A stretch of DNA of 64,000 bases from an uncultured Prevotellaceae bacterium (GCA_902776475.1 CACYQD010000003.1:1-64000); one strand, 5' to 3'; shown: positions 27,124 to 37,057, numbered from the stretch's first letter. Notes: generated by a model from the sequence alone, not told the origin. Translations and numbers: made by a program.

Positions 27124-28019
27124 ATGTAAAGATAAATGATTTGTTTCTGAAGAATCCTGTGATGACTGCTTCAGGAACTTTCGGCTATGGTTTGGAGTTC
27201 GCTGATTTCATCGACCTGAGTCAGTTGGGTGGCATCATCGTCAAGGGGACCACCCTGCATCCTCGTGAGGGGAATGACTATCCCCGTATGGCGGAGACAG
27301 CGATGGGGATGCTCAACTGCGTGGGGTTGCAAAACAAAGGTGTGGATTATTTCTGTGAGCACATCTACCCCCAGGTCAAGGACATCGACACCAATATGAT
27401 TGTCAACGTCAGCGGGTCGTCACCTGAGGACTATGCCGAGTGCGCAGCACGGATCGATGCCCTGCCACAAATCCCAGCCATCGAACTCAACATCTCCTGC
27501 CCCAATGTCAAACAGGGAGGGATGGCCTTTGGAGTCACCACCACTGGCGCCGCCTCCGTGGTCAGAGCCGTCAGGAAACGGTATCATAAGACGCTCATCG
27601 TGAAACTCTCGCCCAATGTCACCGACATCGCCGACATCGCCCGGGCATGTGAGGCGGAGGGAGCCGACAGCGTGTCGCTGATCAATACGTTGATGGGAAT
27701 GGCTGTGGATATCGAAAAGCGGAAACCATTGCTCAGCATCGGTACAGGAGGGCTCAGCGGGCCTGCTGTCAAGCCTGTGGCACTCAGGATGGTGTGGCAG
27801 GTGGCCAAGGCCGTCAAAATCCCCGTGGTGGGCCTGGGAGGCATCTCCACGGCCGAGGACGCGATCGCTTTCCTCATGGTGGGTGCGACTGCCATAGAGG
27901 TGGGCACGGCCAATTTCGTTGATCCTGCTGTGACTCTCAAGATCCGCGATGGGATCAATCAATGGTTGGACCGTCATGGATGTGCGGATGTGCATGAAAT
28001 CATCGGGGTCATCAGTTGA
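27111..28019 (+). CDS. pyrD: dihydroorotate dehydrogenase, class 1B catalytic subunit
   Basis: Oxidises dihydroorotate to orotate in pyrimidine synthesis. The 302-residue TIM-barrel has [11 protein letters not shown], the [11 protein letters not shown] flavin site, the catalytic Cys in [11 protein letters not shown] (class 1 uses Cys as base), and the [10 protein letters not shown] phosphate site. It overlaps pyrK, its obligatory partner, and the pair forms a two-gene operon. Confidence 0.95.
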   Translation: MANLNVKINDLFLKNPVMTASGTFGYGLEFADFIDLSQLGGIIVKGTTLHPREGNDYPRMAETAMGMLNCVGLQNKGVDYFCEHIYPQVKDIDTNMIVNVSGSSPEDYAECAARIDALPQIPAIELNISCPNVKQGGMAFGVTTTGAASVVRAVRKRYHKTLIVKLSPNVTDIADIARACEAEGADSVSLINTLMGMAVDIEKRKPLLSIGTGGLSGPAVKPVALRMVWQVAKAVKIPVVGLGGISTAEDAIAFLMVGATAIEVGTANFVDPAVTLKIRDGINQWLDRHGCADVHEIIGVIS

Positions 28020-28030
28020 GCCTAAATAAT

Positions 28031-28058
28031 TTGAGGGCAGCGAAATCGCTGCCCTCAA
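28031..28058 (+). terminator. hairpin after pyrD
   Basis: Perfect 12-bp stem (28031-28042 with 28047-28058), 4-nt loop. No T-run on the plus strand, so termination may be factor-dependent; the minus side is more T-rich. Confidence 0.5.
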
Positions 28059-28139
28059 CCAACACAAAAACTAAACTAGACTTAACTAAAATTAATGAGG
28101 ATTTTCACAAACCCCGACTAATTCGATTACAAACTTATT

Positions 28140-28189
28140 AAAAATCATCCTTTTTTTCTTATGTAGTGTAACTTTTTTTGATGATTTTT
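28140..28189 (-). terminator. possible bidirectional terminator between pyrD and aroC
   Basis: AAAAATCATC (28140-28149) pairs with GATGATTTTT (28180-28189) around a T-rich 30-nt loop, between the convergent ends of pyrD and aroC. Weak call. Confidence 0.35.
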
Positions 28190-28226
28190 TAATTTGTTAA
28201 CATTCTATGCCGAGAACGTATCGGAA

Positions 28227-29306
28227 TCATTTGCACTTTACGGTTTTCCCGATCAGCAAATGGTCCAAAACGACCAGTGCGGTCATGGCTTCCACGATGG
28301 GAACGGCGCGGGGCAGCACACAGGGGTCATGACGGCCACGGGCCTTGAAAGTGACGGGCTCCCCATCCAGGTCCACGGTCTCTTGTTCACGCAGGAGGGT
28401 CGCGACGGGTTTGAAAGCCACCCTGAAGAAGATGTCCTGCCCGTTGCTGACTCCGCCCTGGATTCCGCCGCTGTGGTTGGTGGCCGTGCGGATCTGCCCG
28501 TTGTCCGAGATGAAGACATCGTTCAGCTCACTCCCCCGATGGTGGGCACATCGGAAACCATCACCGTACTCAAATCCTTTCACGGCATTGATGCTGAGCA
28601 TGGCGGCTCCGAGAGCGGCATGCAACTTCCCGAACTCTGGTTCACCGACACCGGCCGGACATCCCTTCACCACACAGGTGATGACGCCGCCGATGGTGTC
28701 GCCCTCGCTCTTCACCTGGCGGATGAGTGCGGCCATTTCCTCTGCCTTGATCGGATCAGGGCATCTCACGGCGTTCTGTTCGGTGGCCGTGAGGTCGTAG
28801 CGGGTGTAGTCGTGGTCAAGGGCGATGTTGCCCACCTGCGACGTGTATGCGGTGATGCTGATGCCATATTCCCGGAGTGCCAGTTTGGCGAATGCACCGC
28901 CCACGCATCTGCTGATGGTGATGCGTGCCGACGTGCGCCCTCCTCCTCTGTGGTCCCGGATGCCGTATTTCTGCTGGTAGGCATAGTCGGCATGGGAGGG
29001 ACGGAAAAGGCATCTCAGACTCTCGTAGTCCTGCGAATGGTGGTTGGTGTTGCGGACCATGAATCCGATCGGAGTGCCGGTGGTCTTTCCTTCAAACACT
29101 CCGCTGAGCACCTCCACCCGGTCTGCCTCCTGGCGTGATGTGGTGAGTTCGCTCTGTCCTGGCCGCCGCCTGTCCAGTTCCGACTGGATGAAGTCCATAT
29201 CGACGGTGATGCCTGCGGGCATGCCGTCGATGACACCACCCACGGCATCTCCGTGGCTCTCTCCGAAGGTGGTGAGCGTCAGGATGTTTCCAAAAGTATT
29301 TCTCAT
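28227..29306 (-). CDS. aroC: chorismate synthase
   Basis: Last shikimate-pathway step, converting EPSP to chorismate with reduced FMN. The 359-residue protein has the N-terminal signature [21 protein letters not shown], the middle [13 protein letters not shown] block and a C-terminal [18 protein letters not shown]. It follows slyD by 18 nt on the same transcript. Chorismate feeds the pheA/tyrA operon at the other end of the window. Confidence 0.95.
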   Translation of the reverse strand: MRNTFGNILTLTTFGESHGDAVGGVIDGMPAGITVDMDFIQSELDRRRPGQSELTTSRQEADRVEVLSGVFEGKTTGTPIGFMVRNTNHHSQDYESLRCLFRPSHADYAYQQKYGIRDHRGGGRTSARITISRCVGGAFAKLALREYGISITAYTSQVGNIALDHDYTRYDLTATEQNAVRCPDPIKAEEMAALIRQVKSEGDTIGGVITCVVKGCPAGVGEPEFGKLHAALGAAMLSINAVKGFEYGDGFRCAHHRGSELNDVFISDNGQIRTATNHSGGIQGGVSNGQDIFFRVAFKPVATLLREQETVDLDGEPVTFKARGRHDPCVLPRAVPIVEAMTALVVLDHLLIGKTVKCK

Positions 29307-29324
29307 TGCTTTATTGTCTGTAGG

Positions 29325-29876
29325 TCAGCAACCGCCTCCGCAGCCACCGCAGTCACCGCCTCCGCAGCCTCCACAACCTTCACCGCTCATCATTTTCATG
29401 ATCTGTTCCATTTCCTGAGGAGTGGCGTCGCGGTTCTCGAGGATCTTGCCCACGAAGTGCAGGTCGAGTCCGGCATAGGGATGGTTGAGGTCAACGCTCA
29501 CTTCCTTGTCTCCGATCTCGAGGATGCGGCCGTTGAAACGGTTGCCGTCTTCGTTGACGAGGGGTATGATGGCATCCACATGGATGACTTTCTCATCCAG
29601 TTTTCCGTCACGCATGAAGATGTTTTTGTCCAGTTCCACGATGCGCTCCTCGACGTAGTCGCCGTAGGCATCGTCTTTGGGGATGACGAAGTCGAATTCC
29701 TCGCCTTGTGCGAGATTGGCCACCGCTTCCTCGAAGAGGGGGAGCGCGAAGCCCATGCCGCTGACGAAGCGGAAAGGTTCTTTCTCTGAGGCCACTTCCA
29801 GGAGTTCGTTCTCTCCTTCCACATTGGCATACAGGCTGTATGTCAATGCGATGCATTTGTTGATGTTATTGTCCAT
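29325..29876 (-). CDS. slyD: SlyD-like FKBP-type peptidyl-prolyl isomerase
   Basis: A 183-residue prolyl isomerase/chaperone of the SlyD type: FKBP core (FVSGMGFALPLFEEAV), an inserted flap (GDYVEERIVEL), then a C-terminal tail of Cys and Gly (CGGCGGGDCGGCGGGC) instead of the His-rich metal tail of E. coli SlyD. Such a tail could bind nickel, zinc or copper. The start at 29876 (MDNNINKCIALTY) is favoured; an ATG at 29909 would leave only 8 nt after the promoter box. Confidence 0.88.
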   Translation of the reverse strand: MDNNINKCIALTYSLYANVEGENELLEVASEKEPFRFVSGMGFALPLFEEAVANLAQGEEFDFVIPKDDAYGDYVEERIVELDKNIFMRDGKLDEKVIHVDAIIPLVNEDGNRFNGRILEIGDKEVSVDLNHPYAGLDLHFVGKILENRDATPQEMEQIMKMMSGEGCGGCGGGDCGGCGGGC

Positions 29877-29917
29877 GTTGATAGTGCTAAATGCAGTCTT
29901 GTTTGACATTCAAACGA

Positions 29918-29925
29918 CAAAAATA
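29918..29925 (-). promoter_or_regulatory. -7 box of slyD-aroC
   Basis: TATTTTTG on the minus strand, about 40 nt before the chosen start. Confidence 0.5.
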
Positions 29926-29980
29926 GGGAAAAAAAGGGAAAAACTCTTCTTTTCTGCCAATCTTAACTGTTTTTTACATA

Positions 29981-30706
29981 TCACAGAAACTTCATCAGGC
30001 GCTCAATGCCGGTTTTCGACAATTCCATGTCGAGCGTCATGCCCTCCGGAGAGAGCAGTGTGCAAAGGCGGCGCTTCACATTGAGCTTATACACCCGCTG
30101 GGTGTTGACAATGGTGCAGCGGTCCACGCGCAGGAAGACAGCCGGGTCGAGCATCTGTTCCATTGCGGCAAGGCTCTCCATGATGTCTTCCTGGTTGCTG
30201 AAGGTATAGAGGTGGGAATAGTTGCCGTCTGCGGTGATGAAGGCGATGTCGGCCACATCAATGAAGAGTTTGCCGTTGGCCGTTCTCAGCGAGAGACGGG
30301 TGTCCAAAGCACTTGCCTCAGGCCTTTCCGGATACAGTTGCCTGGCTTTGGTGATGGCCGCGGCCAGTTCGTTTCTGCCGATGGGCTTGAGCAGATAGTC
30401 CACGGCCGAAAGTTTGATGGCGCTCATGAGGTATTTCCGGTCGGCATAAGCGGTGGTGAAGATGACATGCGGCAATGGAAGGGTCTGCTTCACCTCATTG
30501 AGCAGTTGGATGGCATCGCGCCCCTGCAGTTGGATGTCGAGGAAGAGCAGTTCTGGCTGGTGCCGCAGAATGCTTTGCAGGGCACTGTCGTAATTGTCGC
30601 AACTGTCTATCACCTCCACCTCCTGGCGGAATTCCTCGAGTTTCTGCAACAGGGAGAGACGGGGCAGGCGCTCATCCTCCACGACAATGGTTTTCAATGG
30701 TTTCAT
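29981..30706 (-). CDS. LytTR-family response regulator
   Basis: 241 residues. The receiver domain spans 1-120, with the acidic pocket VVEDE, the phospho-Asp in LLFLDIQL and the Lys in YLLKPIG. A LytTR DNA-binding domain occupies 140-241 (DVADIAFITADGNYSHLYT, FLRVDRCTIVN). Its start overlaps the kinase stop codon by 4 nt, so it is the cognate partner. LytTR regulators bind direct repeats in target promoters; the divergently transcribed BspA-like gene is a plausible target. Confidence 0.92.
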   Translation of the reverse strand: MKPLKTIVVEDERLPRLSLLQKLEEFRQEVEVIDSCDNYDSALQSILRHQPELLFLDIQLQGRDAIQLLNEVKQTLPLPHVIFTTAYADRKYLMSAIKLSAVDYLLKPIGRNELAAAITKARQLYPERPEASALDTRLSLRTANGKLFIDVADIAFITADGNYSHLYTFSNQEDIMESLAAMEQMLDPAVFLRVDRCTIVNTQRVYKLNVKRRLCTLLSPEGMTLDMELSKTGIERLMKFL

Positions 30707-33357
30707 AGCTTCTCGTTTTCTTCTTCAAACTGGTAGTGCATGGGCACGACCATCTCAAAACTGGTTCCCGCAGGCCGTCCGTCGGCGTCATACAGATCTG
30801 TCACCTTCTGGCGGATGGGCCGGCTGTTGGTCTGGTTGCAGAGGTCTATCTGTTCGTTGAGCAGCAGCAGACCTTGTTTGGTGGAGTTCCTGTTCAGACG
30901 TGCCGCCTCGGCGCGTCCCACGCCATTGTCCTTCACCTCCACCACGACATCTTCATTCTCCTTGCGGATGTGGATGTCGATGTGTCCGCCACCGGGTTTG
31001 TTACCGATGCCGTGTTTCACGGCATTCTGGCAATAGGTGTAGAGCAGCATGGTGGGCAAGAGCGTCAGCCGTTCCACGTCGTCCTCTACGGTGATGTCAT
31101 ACTTCAGCCGGTCACCCAACCGCAACCGTTCCAGTTCGAGGTACAGTCGGATATAGTCGATTTCCTCGTTGATGCTGCGTGCCGGCCGGTCGATGTCCGA
31201 CAGCGTCATGTTGGTGAAGTCGCTGTACATCTTCAGGTAGCGGCTGGCCTCCTCGCTGCTGTTGTTCATCAGGAAATACTCGATGCTGGCCAGTACGTTG
31301 GCATGGAAATGGGGTATGGCTTTCAGTCGGATGGCCTTGATCTGCAGTTCTTTCTGCCGTTTCTCCCGTTTCAGCCTTTCCATCGTCTTCCGGTTCGCAT
31401 GCCGTTCGTAGAGATAGGCAAGGCGCCAACCGAGCAGGATGGCCGCCAGGCCGATGACCGCCCATGCCCACCATTGTTTCCACCAGGGACGTTTCCCCTC
31501 GATGATGGTGGAGGATGGGTCGAAGGCCAGCAACCGTTCGGGTTGGAAAGACACCATTTCTTCCAGTCCGGCCATCCACACCCTGCCGTCTTTGGTCTCT
31601 GCCATCGGCGAGTTCATCGGTTCGATGATGGTGAATCCGTTGGTGTGGTCAAACCATTGCGCGTCGCTGGTGTGGTTGTCTTCGCTGATGCGCGCCACAA
31701 GCATTCCGTCGAGTGTTCCTACAATCAGGAAACCGCGTGGTGAACGGTGCAGGGTGCGTATCTCATGACTGGCGAGCAGGGGCAACTGACAGGTGAAGTC
31801 TTCCACTCGCCCGTCACGGATGAGGAAGAGCGAGTCGTTGGAGGCGAAAAGGATGTTTCCCCTGCTGTCGCCGTCCATGGTGGAGATGACTTTCTGGAGC
31901 ACGCTCTCCAGTTGGGTTTTCCCTTCTTGCCATCCAGTGATGCGGTAGAGACCCGAACTGCTGCCCACCCACAGGTCTCCTTTTTTGTCTGCGGCGGCGC
32001 ACCAGGGGTGCATGATGTCCTCGGTCAGGGTGTCGAGCTGTTGCCGCTGTGGGTCATAGGCGAGGATTCCTTGTCGGTTTCCGATGATGAGGCGGCCGGA
32101 GGCCTGTGCCACAAACTGGTAGCGGTCTTGCGGCAGTCCCATCCAGTGGAGCGTGCCGTTGTCGATGGCGGCCACGTCGCCCTTGCCCGCCATATACACG
32201 GTTTGCCCTATTCTGGTGGCGCTGGGATTGAAATACTGTCCTTCTTCAGCGTGGCTTTGCTGTCCGTCAATGAGCAATGTGCCGTTGAGTGTGCCCATCA
32301 CGATATGCCCAGCGTGGTCCGTGCAAAGTGAGCGCACCACATCATTGTCATCGTTGAGCCTGTGGATGGTGAAGTTGGTGTGGAAGAAGAGATAGACCCC
32401 TTGGTAGGTGGCCATCCACAGCCGGTCCCATTTGTCGATGAGCAGACTCTTGATGAGGTTGAAACCGCTGGCGAGTTTGCATACGGCCTTTCCGTCGTAT
32501 TGATAGAGGTTGTGGGCGTCAGCGATGAAGAGTTTGCCGTCCTGACTCTGTCGGGCGAAAAGCCCGTAGTCGGGTGCCTCAAAGGAGAAGGCCGTTGCCT
32601 GTTGCACTTTTCCGTCATTTACGTAGTAGATGCCGTCACCGGCCAGCGCATAGAGCTTGTCACCCATCCTCGTGAGGGTGAAAAAATCATCCTTTTTCGT
32701 CAACAACCGCGACTTCTTGTCACGGATCACATACAATCCTTGTTCGGTAGGCACGTAGATGTCATCATCGTCGATGTAGAGTTTTCGGTCGGGCATCATC
32801 CTGTCGAAGACGCTTGCCTTGAGATGAGGCGTCCATCCGCCTTTGATCAGACGTACGAGCATGCGGTGGGTCTCCTGTTCATCCTCGAGCAGGATCATTC
32901 CCTTCGGCAGGTCGGTGGCGTTGAAGTTGTTGAGCAACCAGTGCTGGCCACCATCAGCATTGTTGGTCAACCATTGCTGGCCACCATCAGCATTGTTGGT
33001 CAACCATTGCTGGTCGGGGTCAATGGGGCGCATCGTCGTCTTGTCGCCATCGACGAGCCATTGCCTGCGGAAGCCTAATGCGCTCACTCCTTCCTCGGTT
33101 TCGGAGAACGCTACGATGTTCTCGCGCCTTCCTTTTAGGAAGGGCGTAAGCGTGCGGCCGTCGTAGCGCACGAATCCTGAGAGCGTACCGATCCAGATAT
33201 AGCCCTCGCTGTCCTGAAACACCGTCTCGGTCTGCATCTGCGGCAGTCCGTCGAGCGTGGTGAAACGGCGGTAACTCAGTTGACTGGTGAATCCATCTTC
33301 TGCCCATGTGCTCATGGCGGCTAGCCAACAAAAAAGGAGTGTTGTCAGTCTTCTCAT
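30703..33357 (-). CDS. propeller-sensor LytS-type histidine kinase
   Basis: 884 residues from the ATG at 33357. A signal peptide comes first, then a periplasmic beta-propeller of two-component-propeller repeats (GYIWIGTLSGFVRYDG, DRLWMATYQGVYLF, GDLWVGSSSGLYRI) to about 630. A transmembrane helix (WWAWAVIGLAAILLGWRLAYLY) and a LytS/His_kinase domain follow, with the phospho-acceptor His in IPHFHANVLASIEY and a GHKL ATPase end (NAVKHGIGNKPGGG, DNGVGR). An 11-residue tandem repeat (QQWLTNNADGG) lies near residue 125. It resembles hybrid polysaccharide sensors but lacks fused regulator domains; the regulator is the next gene. Confidence 0.9.
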   Translation of the reverse strand: MRRLTTLLFCWLAAMSTWAEDGFTSQLSYRRFTTLDGLPQMQTETVFQDSEGYIWIGTLSGFVRYDGRTLTPFLKGRRENIVAFSETEEGVSALGFRRQWLVDGDKTTMRPIDPDQQWLTNNADGGQQWLTNNADGGQHWLLNNFNATDLPKGMILLEDEQETHRMLVRLIKGGWTPHLKASVFDRMMPDRKLYIDDDDIYVPTEQGLYVIRDKKSRLLTKKDDFFTLTRMGDKLYALAGDGIYYVNDGKVQQATAFSFEAPDYGLFARQSQDGKLFIADAHNLYQYDGKAVCKLASGFNLIKSLLIDKWDRLWMATYQGVYLFFHTNFTIHRLNDDNDVVRSLCTDHAGHIVMGTLNGTLLIDGQQSHAEEGQYFNPSATRIGQTVYMAGKGDVAAIDNGTLHWMGLPQDRYQFVAQASGRLIIGNRQGILAYDPQRQQLDTLTEDIMHPWCAAADKKGDLWVGSSSGLYRITGWQEGKTQLESVLQKVISTMDGDSRGNILFASNDSLFLIRDGRVEDFTCQLPLLASHEIRTLHRSPRGFLIVGTLDGMLVARISEDNHTSDAQWFDHTNGFTIIEPMNSPMAETKDGRVWMAGLEEMVSFQPERLLAFDPSSTIIEGKRPWWKQWWAWAVIGLAAILLGWRLAYLYERHANRKTMERLKREKRQKELQIKAIRLKAIPHFHANVLASIEYFLMNNSSEEASRYLKMYSDFTNMTLSDIDRPARSINEEIDYIRLYLELERLRLGDRLKYDITVEDDVERLTLLPTMLLYTYCQNAVKHGIGNKPGGGHIDIHIRKENEDVVVEVKDNGVGRAEAARLNRNSTKQGLLLLNEQIDLCNQTNSRPIRQKVTDLYDADGRPAGTSFEMVVPMHYQFEEENEKL

Positions 33358-33363
33358 CATCCG

Positions 33364-33371
33364 CAAAATTA
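33364..33371 (-). promoter_or_regulatory. -7 box of the kinase/LytTR operon
   Basis: TAATTTTG on the minus strand ends 6 nt before the ATG at 33357. The same spacing recurs at four other genes in this window. Confidence 0.6.
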
Positions 33372-33517
33372 TGGAATTTTCTCCGTTTTTGCAATGATGG
33401 CTGGTGTTTTGGCGAAAGTTTTTTCGTCTCGTCATCCAGAAACGGCGTTTCGTCACTCAGAGGGTGTGTTTCGTCAAAACGTATGTGATAAGAATATCTT
33501 GTATCCGTTTTTTTCTA

Positions 33518-33525
33518 TATTTTTG
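33518..33525 (+). promoter_or_regulatory. -7 box of the BspA-like gene
   Basis: TATTTTTG; transcription would begin at about the first in-frame ATG (33528), so the ATG at 33570 is the real start with a leader near 40 nt. Confidence 0.55.
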
Positions 33526-33569
33526 CTATGAAAACCCACCAACCTGAAAATTTACTAAACCTATACATT

Positions 33570-36500
33570 ATGAGAAAAATACTGTTTGTCCTTTTTACGC
33601 TTATGGCGATAACTACGACAGCGCATGCCGAGGAGACGAAGACCCCTTATGTGATATGGTGTAAAGGCAACTATACCCTCTATTTCACCTGCCGCAGTGA
33701 GGTGCTGTCCGCAGGTGATGACTTCACCCCCGAGGGTTCATCGTCAACATACACCATAACTAATATATGGAGCGGCGACAAAGTGGTCAAGAGTGGCGAG
33801 TATAGTTATCCTGCGTGGAACAATACTTCGATTCGAAATTATGTTTTTTATGCCGTCATAGAGTCTTCGTTCAGCGAGGCGCGTCCCCAAAGCCTCTATG
33901 CATGGTTTTATAATAATAAAAACCTCTCGAGTATCACTGGACTTGAGTATCTCAATACAAGTGAGACTACTACTCTTGCATATATGTTCTATTACTGTCA
34001 AAGCTTAACCTCACTTGACCTAAGCCATTTCGACACAAGCAAGGTGGAGAGGATGTATGGTATGTTCTTTAACTGTATCTACTTGACAGAGATCAAAGGT
34101 TTGGATCAGTGGAACACTTCGTCGGTGACATCCATGTACAGTTTGTTCAACAATTGCAATCGCCTTACCTCGGTGGGTGACATAAGCAAATGGGACACAA
34201 ACAATGTGGCCCAAATATACAATATGTTCCTTAATTGCAAAAAATTGGAGAATCTCGACCTAAGCCGGTGGAAAACAGACAATGTGGTAAGTTTTAATGG
34301 CATGTTTAGTGGTTGCATTTTACTAACTACAATAGGAGATGTGAGCGGTTGGAACACAAGTAAGGCGACTTCGACAACAGAGATGTTCAAGCAGTGCTTA
34401 AAATTGGAAACACTCGACGTGAGCGGCTGGGATATGAGCAATGTGGTAACGATGGACGGCATGTTCATGCAATGCAGTGCCCTGGAGACTCTCGACGTGA
34501 GCAACTGGGACGTGAGCAACGTCGTCAATTTCAACAACACCTTCCGCGGTCTGTCGAAGGTGGAGACGCTGGACCTGAGCCGATGGCATACTTCGCGCGT
34601 CATAACAATGAACAGCATGTTCTATCAGAGCAAAATGCTCACGCAGCTTGACCTGAGCGGTTTCTATACGAGCAATGTAACCGACATGAGTTATCTATTC
34701 AGAGACTGTACAGCACTGCAGAGCGTCACTGTAAGCAATTTGTGGAGTGTCGCCAATGCCGCATCCTCTTCCACGCAAATGTTCTATGGTTGTGTAGCGA
34801 TAATTGGGCAGGACGGCACGACTTACGATAGTGGAGCAACAGATGCCTCGAAGGCTCACTATGGCGATGGTGGTTACCTGCGCCACGGCACCGATGTGGT
34901 TCTCGGCACACAGCCCTACGCCATCTATGATGCCGAGAGCACCACGTTGTACCTGTGCCAGAGCGACCAGACACTCATCGCCGGCAATCAGTTCACACCA
35001 GCCGGCAGCGACACGCCCATCACCATCGATAATGTCTGGTATGGAAAGGATGTTTGCGAGACCGCTGCCAATGGAGGAACAAGAGAATACAATCTGCCTT
35101 GGCACAAGGTCTACGAAACGACGACTAAGACGGTTATAGAACCATCGTTTGCCAATGTGCGGCCCACCCGCACCGACACATGGTTCTACTATTTCTACAA
35201 TATGACCAGCATCGACGGCTTGGAGTACCTCAATACGAGTGAGGTAACCACGATGTATGAGATGTTCAACAACTGCGAGTCGCTACAATCCCTCTCGGGT
35301 ATAGAGAACTACGACGTGAGCAAGGTGGTGGATATGGAGTATCTATTCTGCGGCTGCAAGTCGCTGGAAAGCCTTGACATCAGCCGTTGGGACATGAGTC
35401 AGGTGACGAACGCATTAAGCATGTTCAATTACTGCTCGAAGCTCACATCTATCACCGGCATTGAGGAAATGGATGTCGAAAACCTGCAAGTGGCAAGTTA
35501 TATGTTTGCTGGCACACCACTGAAAAACCTTGACCTGAGTGGTTGGAACACGGCCAACTTGGCTAATATCTCGGGCATGTTCGATAGCTGCAAATCGCTC
35601 GAAACGCTCAATCTGGACGGTTGGAAAACAGACCATCTGACCACGATGAATTCAGCATTCATTGGCTGCTCAGTATTGAAGAATATCATCGGCATTGAGA
35701 ACTTCAACACCGAAAATGTGACTACCATGAGTTATCTCTTCTCAGGATGCAGCACCCTCGAGAGCCTTGACCTCAGCAAATGGAAAACCTCCAACGTGTG
35801 GAGTTTTAGGAATATGTTTGCTGGTTGTACAAGTCTGCGGGAACTCAATGTGAATAGTTTCGACATTACAGGTGTGAACGCTGAGGAAGGCTATTATCAA
35901 TTCGATTTGGGGTATATGTTCTACAACTGTTCTTCGCTCACGACACTTGACTTGAGTAACTGGGATACGTCGCATGCTAAATACATGGCCTATATGTTTA
36001 ATGGCTGCGAAAACCTCCAGGCGATATATGTGGGTGAAGGATGGGATACTGACCTTGTGGAAGTGGGCAATGCCTATCATCAGACGAATGATATGTTTGA
36101 AGGTTGCCTGGCCATCATCGGCGAGGACGGAACCACCTACGATGAGAATGATTTCACCATCGCACGGGCTCACTACAGCACAGGCGGTTATCTGCGCTGC
36201 CACCACGACAGCTACACCATCACCATCCCCTCCTCGGGCATCGGAACCTTCAGTGCGGCTGAGAATGTCACCATCCCCGAGGGACTGACGGCACACTACT
36301 GCAACAATTTCAACCCGACAGCCAGCACGATGACAGTAGGGACGGTCTCTGGCGGTGTCATCTCAGCACATACGGGTGTGCTCGTCAAGGGAACGGCAGG
36401 CGAGACCTATACGCTCAATGCCACCACGGAAACAGCAGAGGCCGTGACAGACAATGCTCTCGTGGCGGTCACCGTGCCCACTCATGTGTCACAGACTCAA

Positions 36501-36791
36501 GGCGACTACACCAACTTCATGCTCAAGAGCGGTAAGTTCATCATGATCGCCGAACAGGAGTCCACGGCGAAAATGCCTGCCAACAAAGCCTATCTGCAAG
36601 TGCCCAGCGAACAACTGCCCTCCGTCAGTGGCAGCGGCATCACACTGGTATGGGACACCGATGGTATCCATGACCTGAATCCCGGCAAGACCGCCCCGAC
36701 AGTGACATACGATTTGACAGGCCGCAGGGTAAGCTCACCTTCAAAGGGTGGTGTCTATATCGTGAATGGAAAGAAGATGGTCGTAAAATAG
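33570..36791 (+). CDS. BspA/DUF285-type leucine-rich surface protein
   Basis: A 1073-residue secreted protein. After the signal peptide (KILFVLFTLMAITTTAHAEE) come two related halves. Each starts with a 'PYVIWCKGNYTLYF' or 'PYAIYDAESTTLYL' domain (second near residue 447), followed by DUF285 repeats of about 23-45 residues with the core LDLSxWxTSNVTxMxxMFxxC, roughly 20 in all. The last 200 residues hold a beta domain and a short tail (YDLTGRRV...GGVYIVNGKKMVVK) of the kind linked to type IX secretion. BspA proteins of oral Bacteroidetes bind host or microbial surfaces. It diverges from the kinase gene. Confidence 0.9.
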   Translation: MRKILFVLFTLMAITTTAHAEETKTPYVIWCKGNYTLYFTCRSEVLSAGDDFTPEGSSSTYTITNIWSGDKVVKSGEYSYPAWNNTSIRNYVFYAVIESSFSEARPQSLYAWFYNNKNLSSITGLEYLNTSETTTLAYMFYYCQSLTSLDLSHFDTSKVERMYGMFFNCIYLTEIKGLDQWNTSSVTSMYSLFNNCNRLTSVGDISKWDTNNVAQIYNMFLNCKKLENLDLSRWKTDNVVSFNGMFSGCILLTTIGDVSGWNTSKATSTTEMFKQCLKLETLDVSGWDMSNVVTMDGMFMQCSALETLDVSNWDVSNVVNFNNTFRGLSKVETLDLSRWHTSRVITMNSMFYQSKMLTQLDLSGFYTSNVTDMSYLFRDCTALQSVTVSNLWSVANAASSSTQMFYGCVAIIGQDGTTYDSGATDASKAHYGDGGYLRHGTDVVLGTQPYAIYDAESTTLYLCQSDQTLIAGNQFTPAGSDTPITIDNVWYGKDVCETAANGGTREYNLPWHKVYETTTKTVIEPSFANVRPTRTDTWFYYFYNMTSIDGLEYLNTSEVTTMYEMFNNCESLQSLSGIENYDVSKVVDMEYLFCGCKSLESLDISRWDMSQVTNALSMFNYCSKLTSITGIEEMDVENLQVASYMFAGTPLKNLDLSGWNTANLANISGMFDSCKSLETLNLDGWKTDHLTTMNSAFIGCSVLKNIIGIENFNTENVTTMSYLFSGCSTLESLDLSKWKTSNVWSFRNMFAGCTSLRELNVNSFDITGVNAEEGYYQFDLGYMFYNCSSLTTLDLSNWDTSHAKYMAYMFNGCENLQAIYVGEGWDTDLVEVGNAYHQTNDMFEGCLAIIGEDGTTYDENDFTIARAHYSTGGYLRCHHDSYTITIPSSGIGTFSAAENVTIPEGLTAHYCNNFNPTASTMTVGTVSGGVISAHTGVLVKGTAGETYTLNATTETAEAVTDNALVAVTVPTHVSQTQGDYTNFMLKSGKFIMIAEQESTAKMPANKAYLQVPSEQLPSVSGSGITLVWDTDGIHDLNPGKTAPTVTYDLTGRRVSSPSKGGVYIVNGKKMVVK

Positions 36792-36804
36792 CAAGGATAA
36801 GATT

Positions 36805-36993
36805 ATGGGAAAAAAGAAATATATCAAACCGGAAACAATGTGTAATCCTCTCGAGGGAATCCAACTGCTGGACACCATATCCGTTGACCCCACCATACAG
36901 GGCAACCAGGAAGATGCGGAGATAGGAGCCTGGAATTGGGAGGACGAGTTCACGTGGCCGCATACTCCCCTTGTCTGGGATGAGTATGATTAG
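36805..36993 (+). CDS. 62-residue peptide of the YIxPE type
   Basis: A small acidic protein starting MGKKKYIKPETM, with no signal peptide and an Asp/Glu/Trp-rich C-terminal half. It begins 13 nt after the BspA-like gene and precedes a strong terminator, so it is the last cistron of that transcript. A second small protein with the same opening (KKTYISPE) ends the secreted-protein operon at 57.6 kb. Short genes of this opening are common beside secreted proteins in Bacteroidales. Function unknown. Confidence 0.75.
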   Translation: MGKKKYIKPETMCNPLEGIQLLDTISVDPTIQGNQEDAEIGAWNWEDEFTWPHTPLVWDEYD

Positions 36994-37006
36994 CCTACAT
37001 CTAACA

Positions 37007-37046
37007 AAAAAAGCCCCACCTTCAGTCTGACAGGTGGGGCTTTTTT
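37007..37046 (+). terminator. strong bidirectional terminator
   Basis: AAAAAAGCCCCACC pairs with GGTGGGGCTTTTTT around a 12-nt loop. It ends the BspA-like operon and, on the other strand, the small secreted protein at 37058. Confidence 0.9.
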
Positions 37047-37057
37047 ATAGAAATTTT

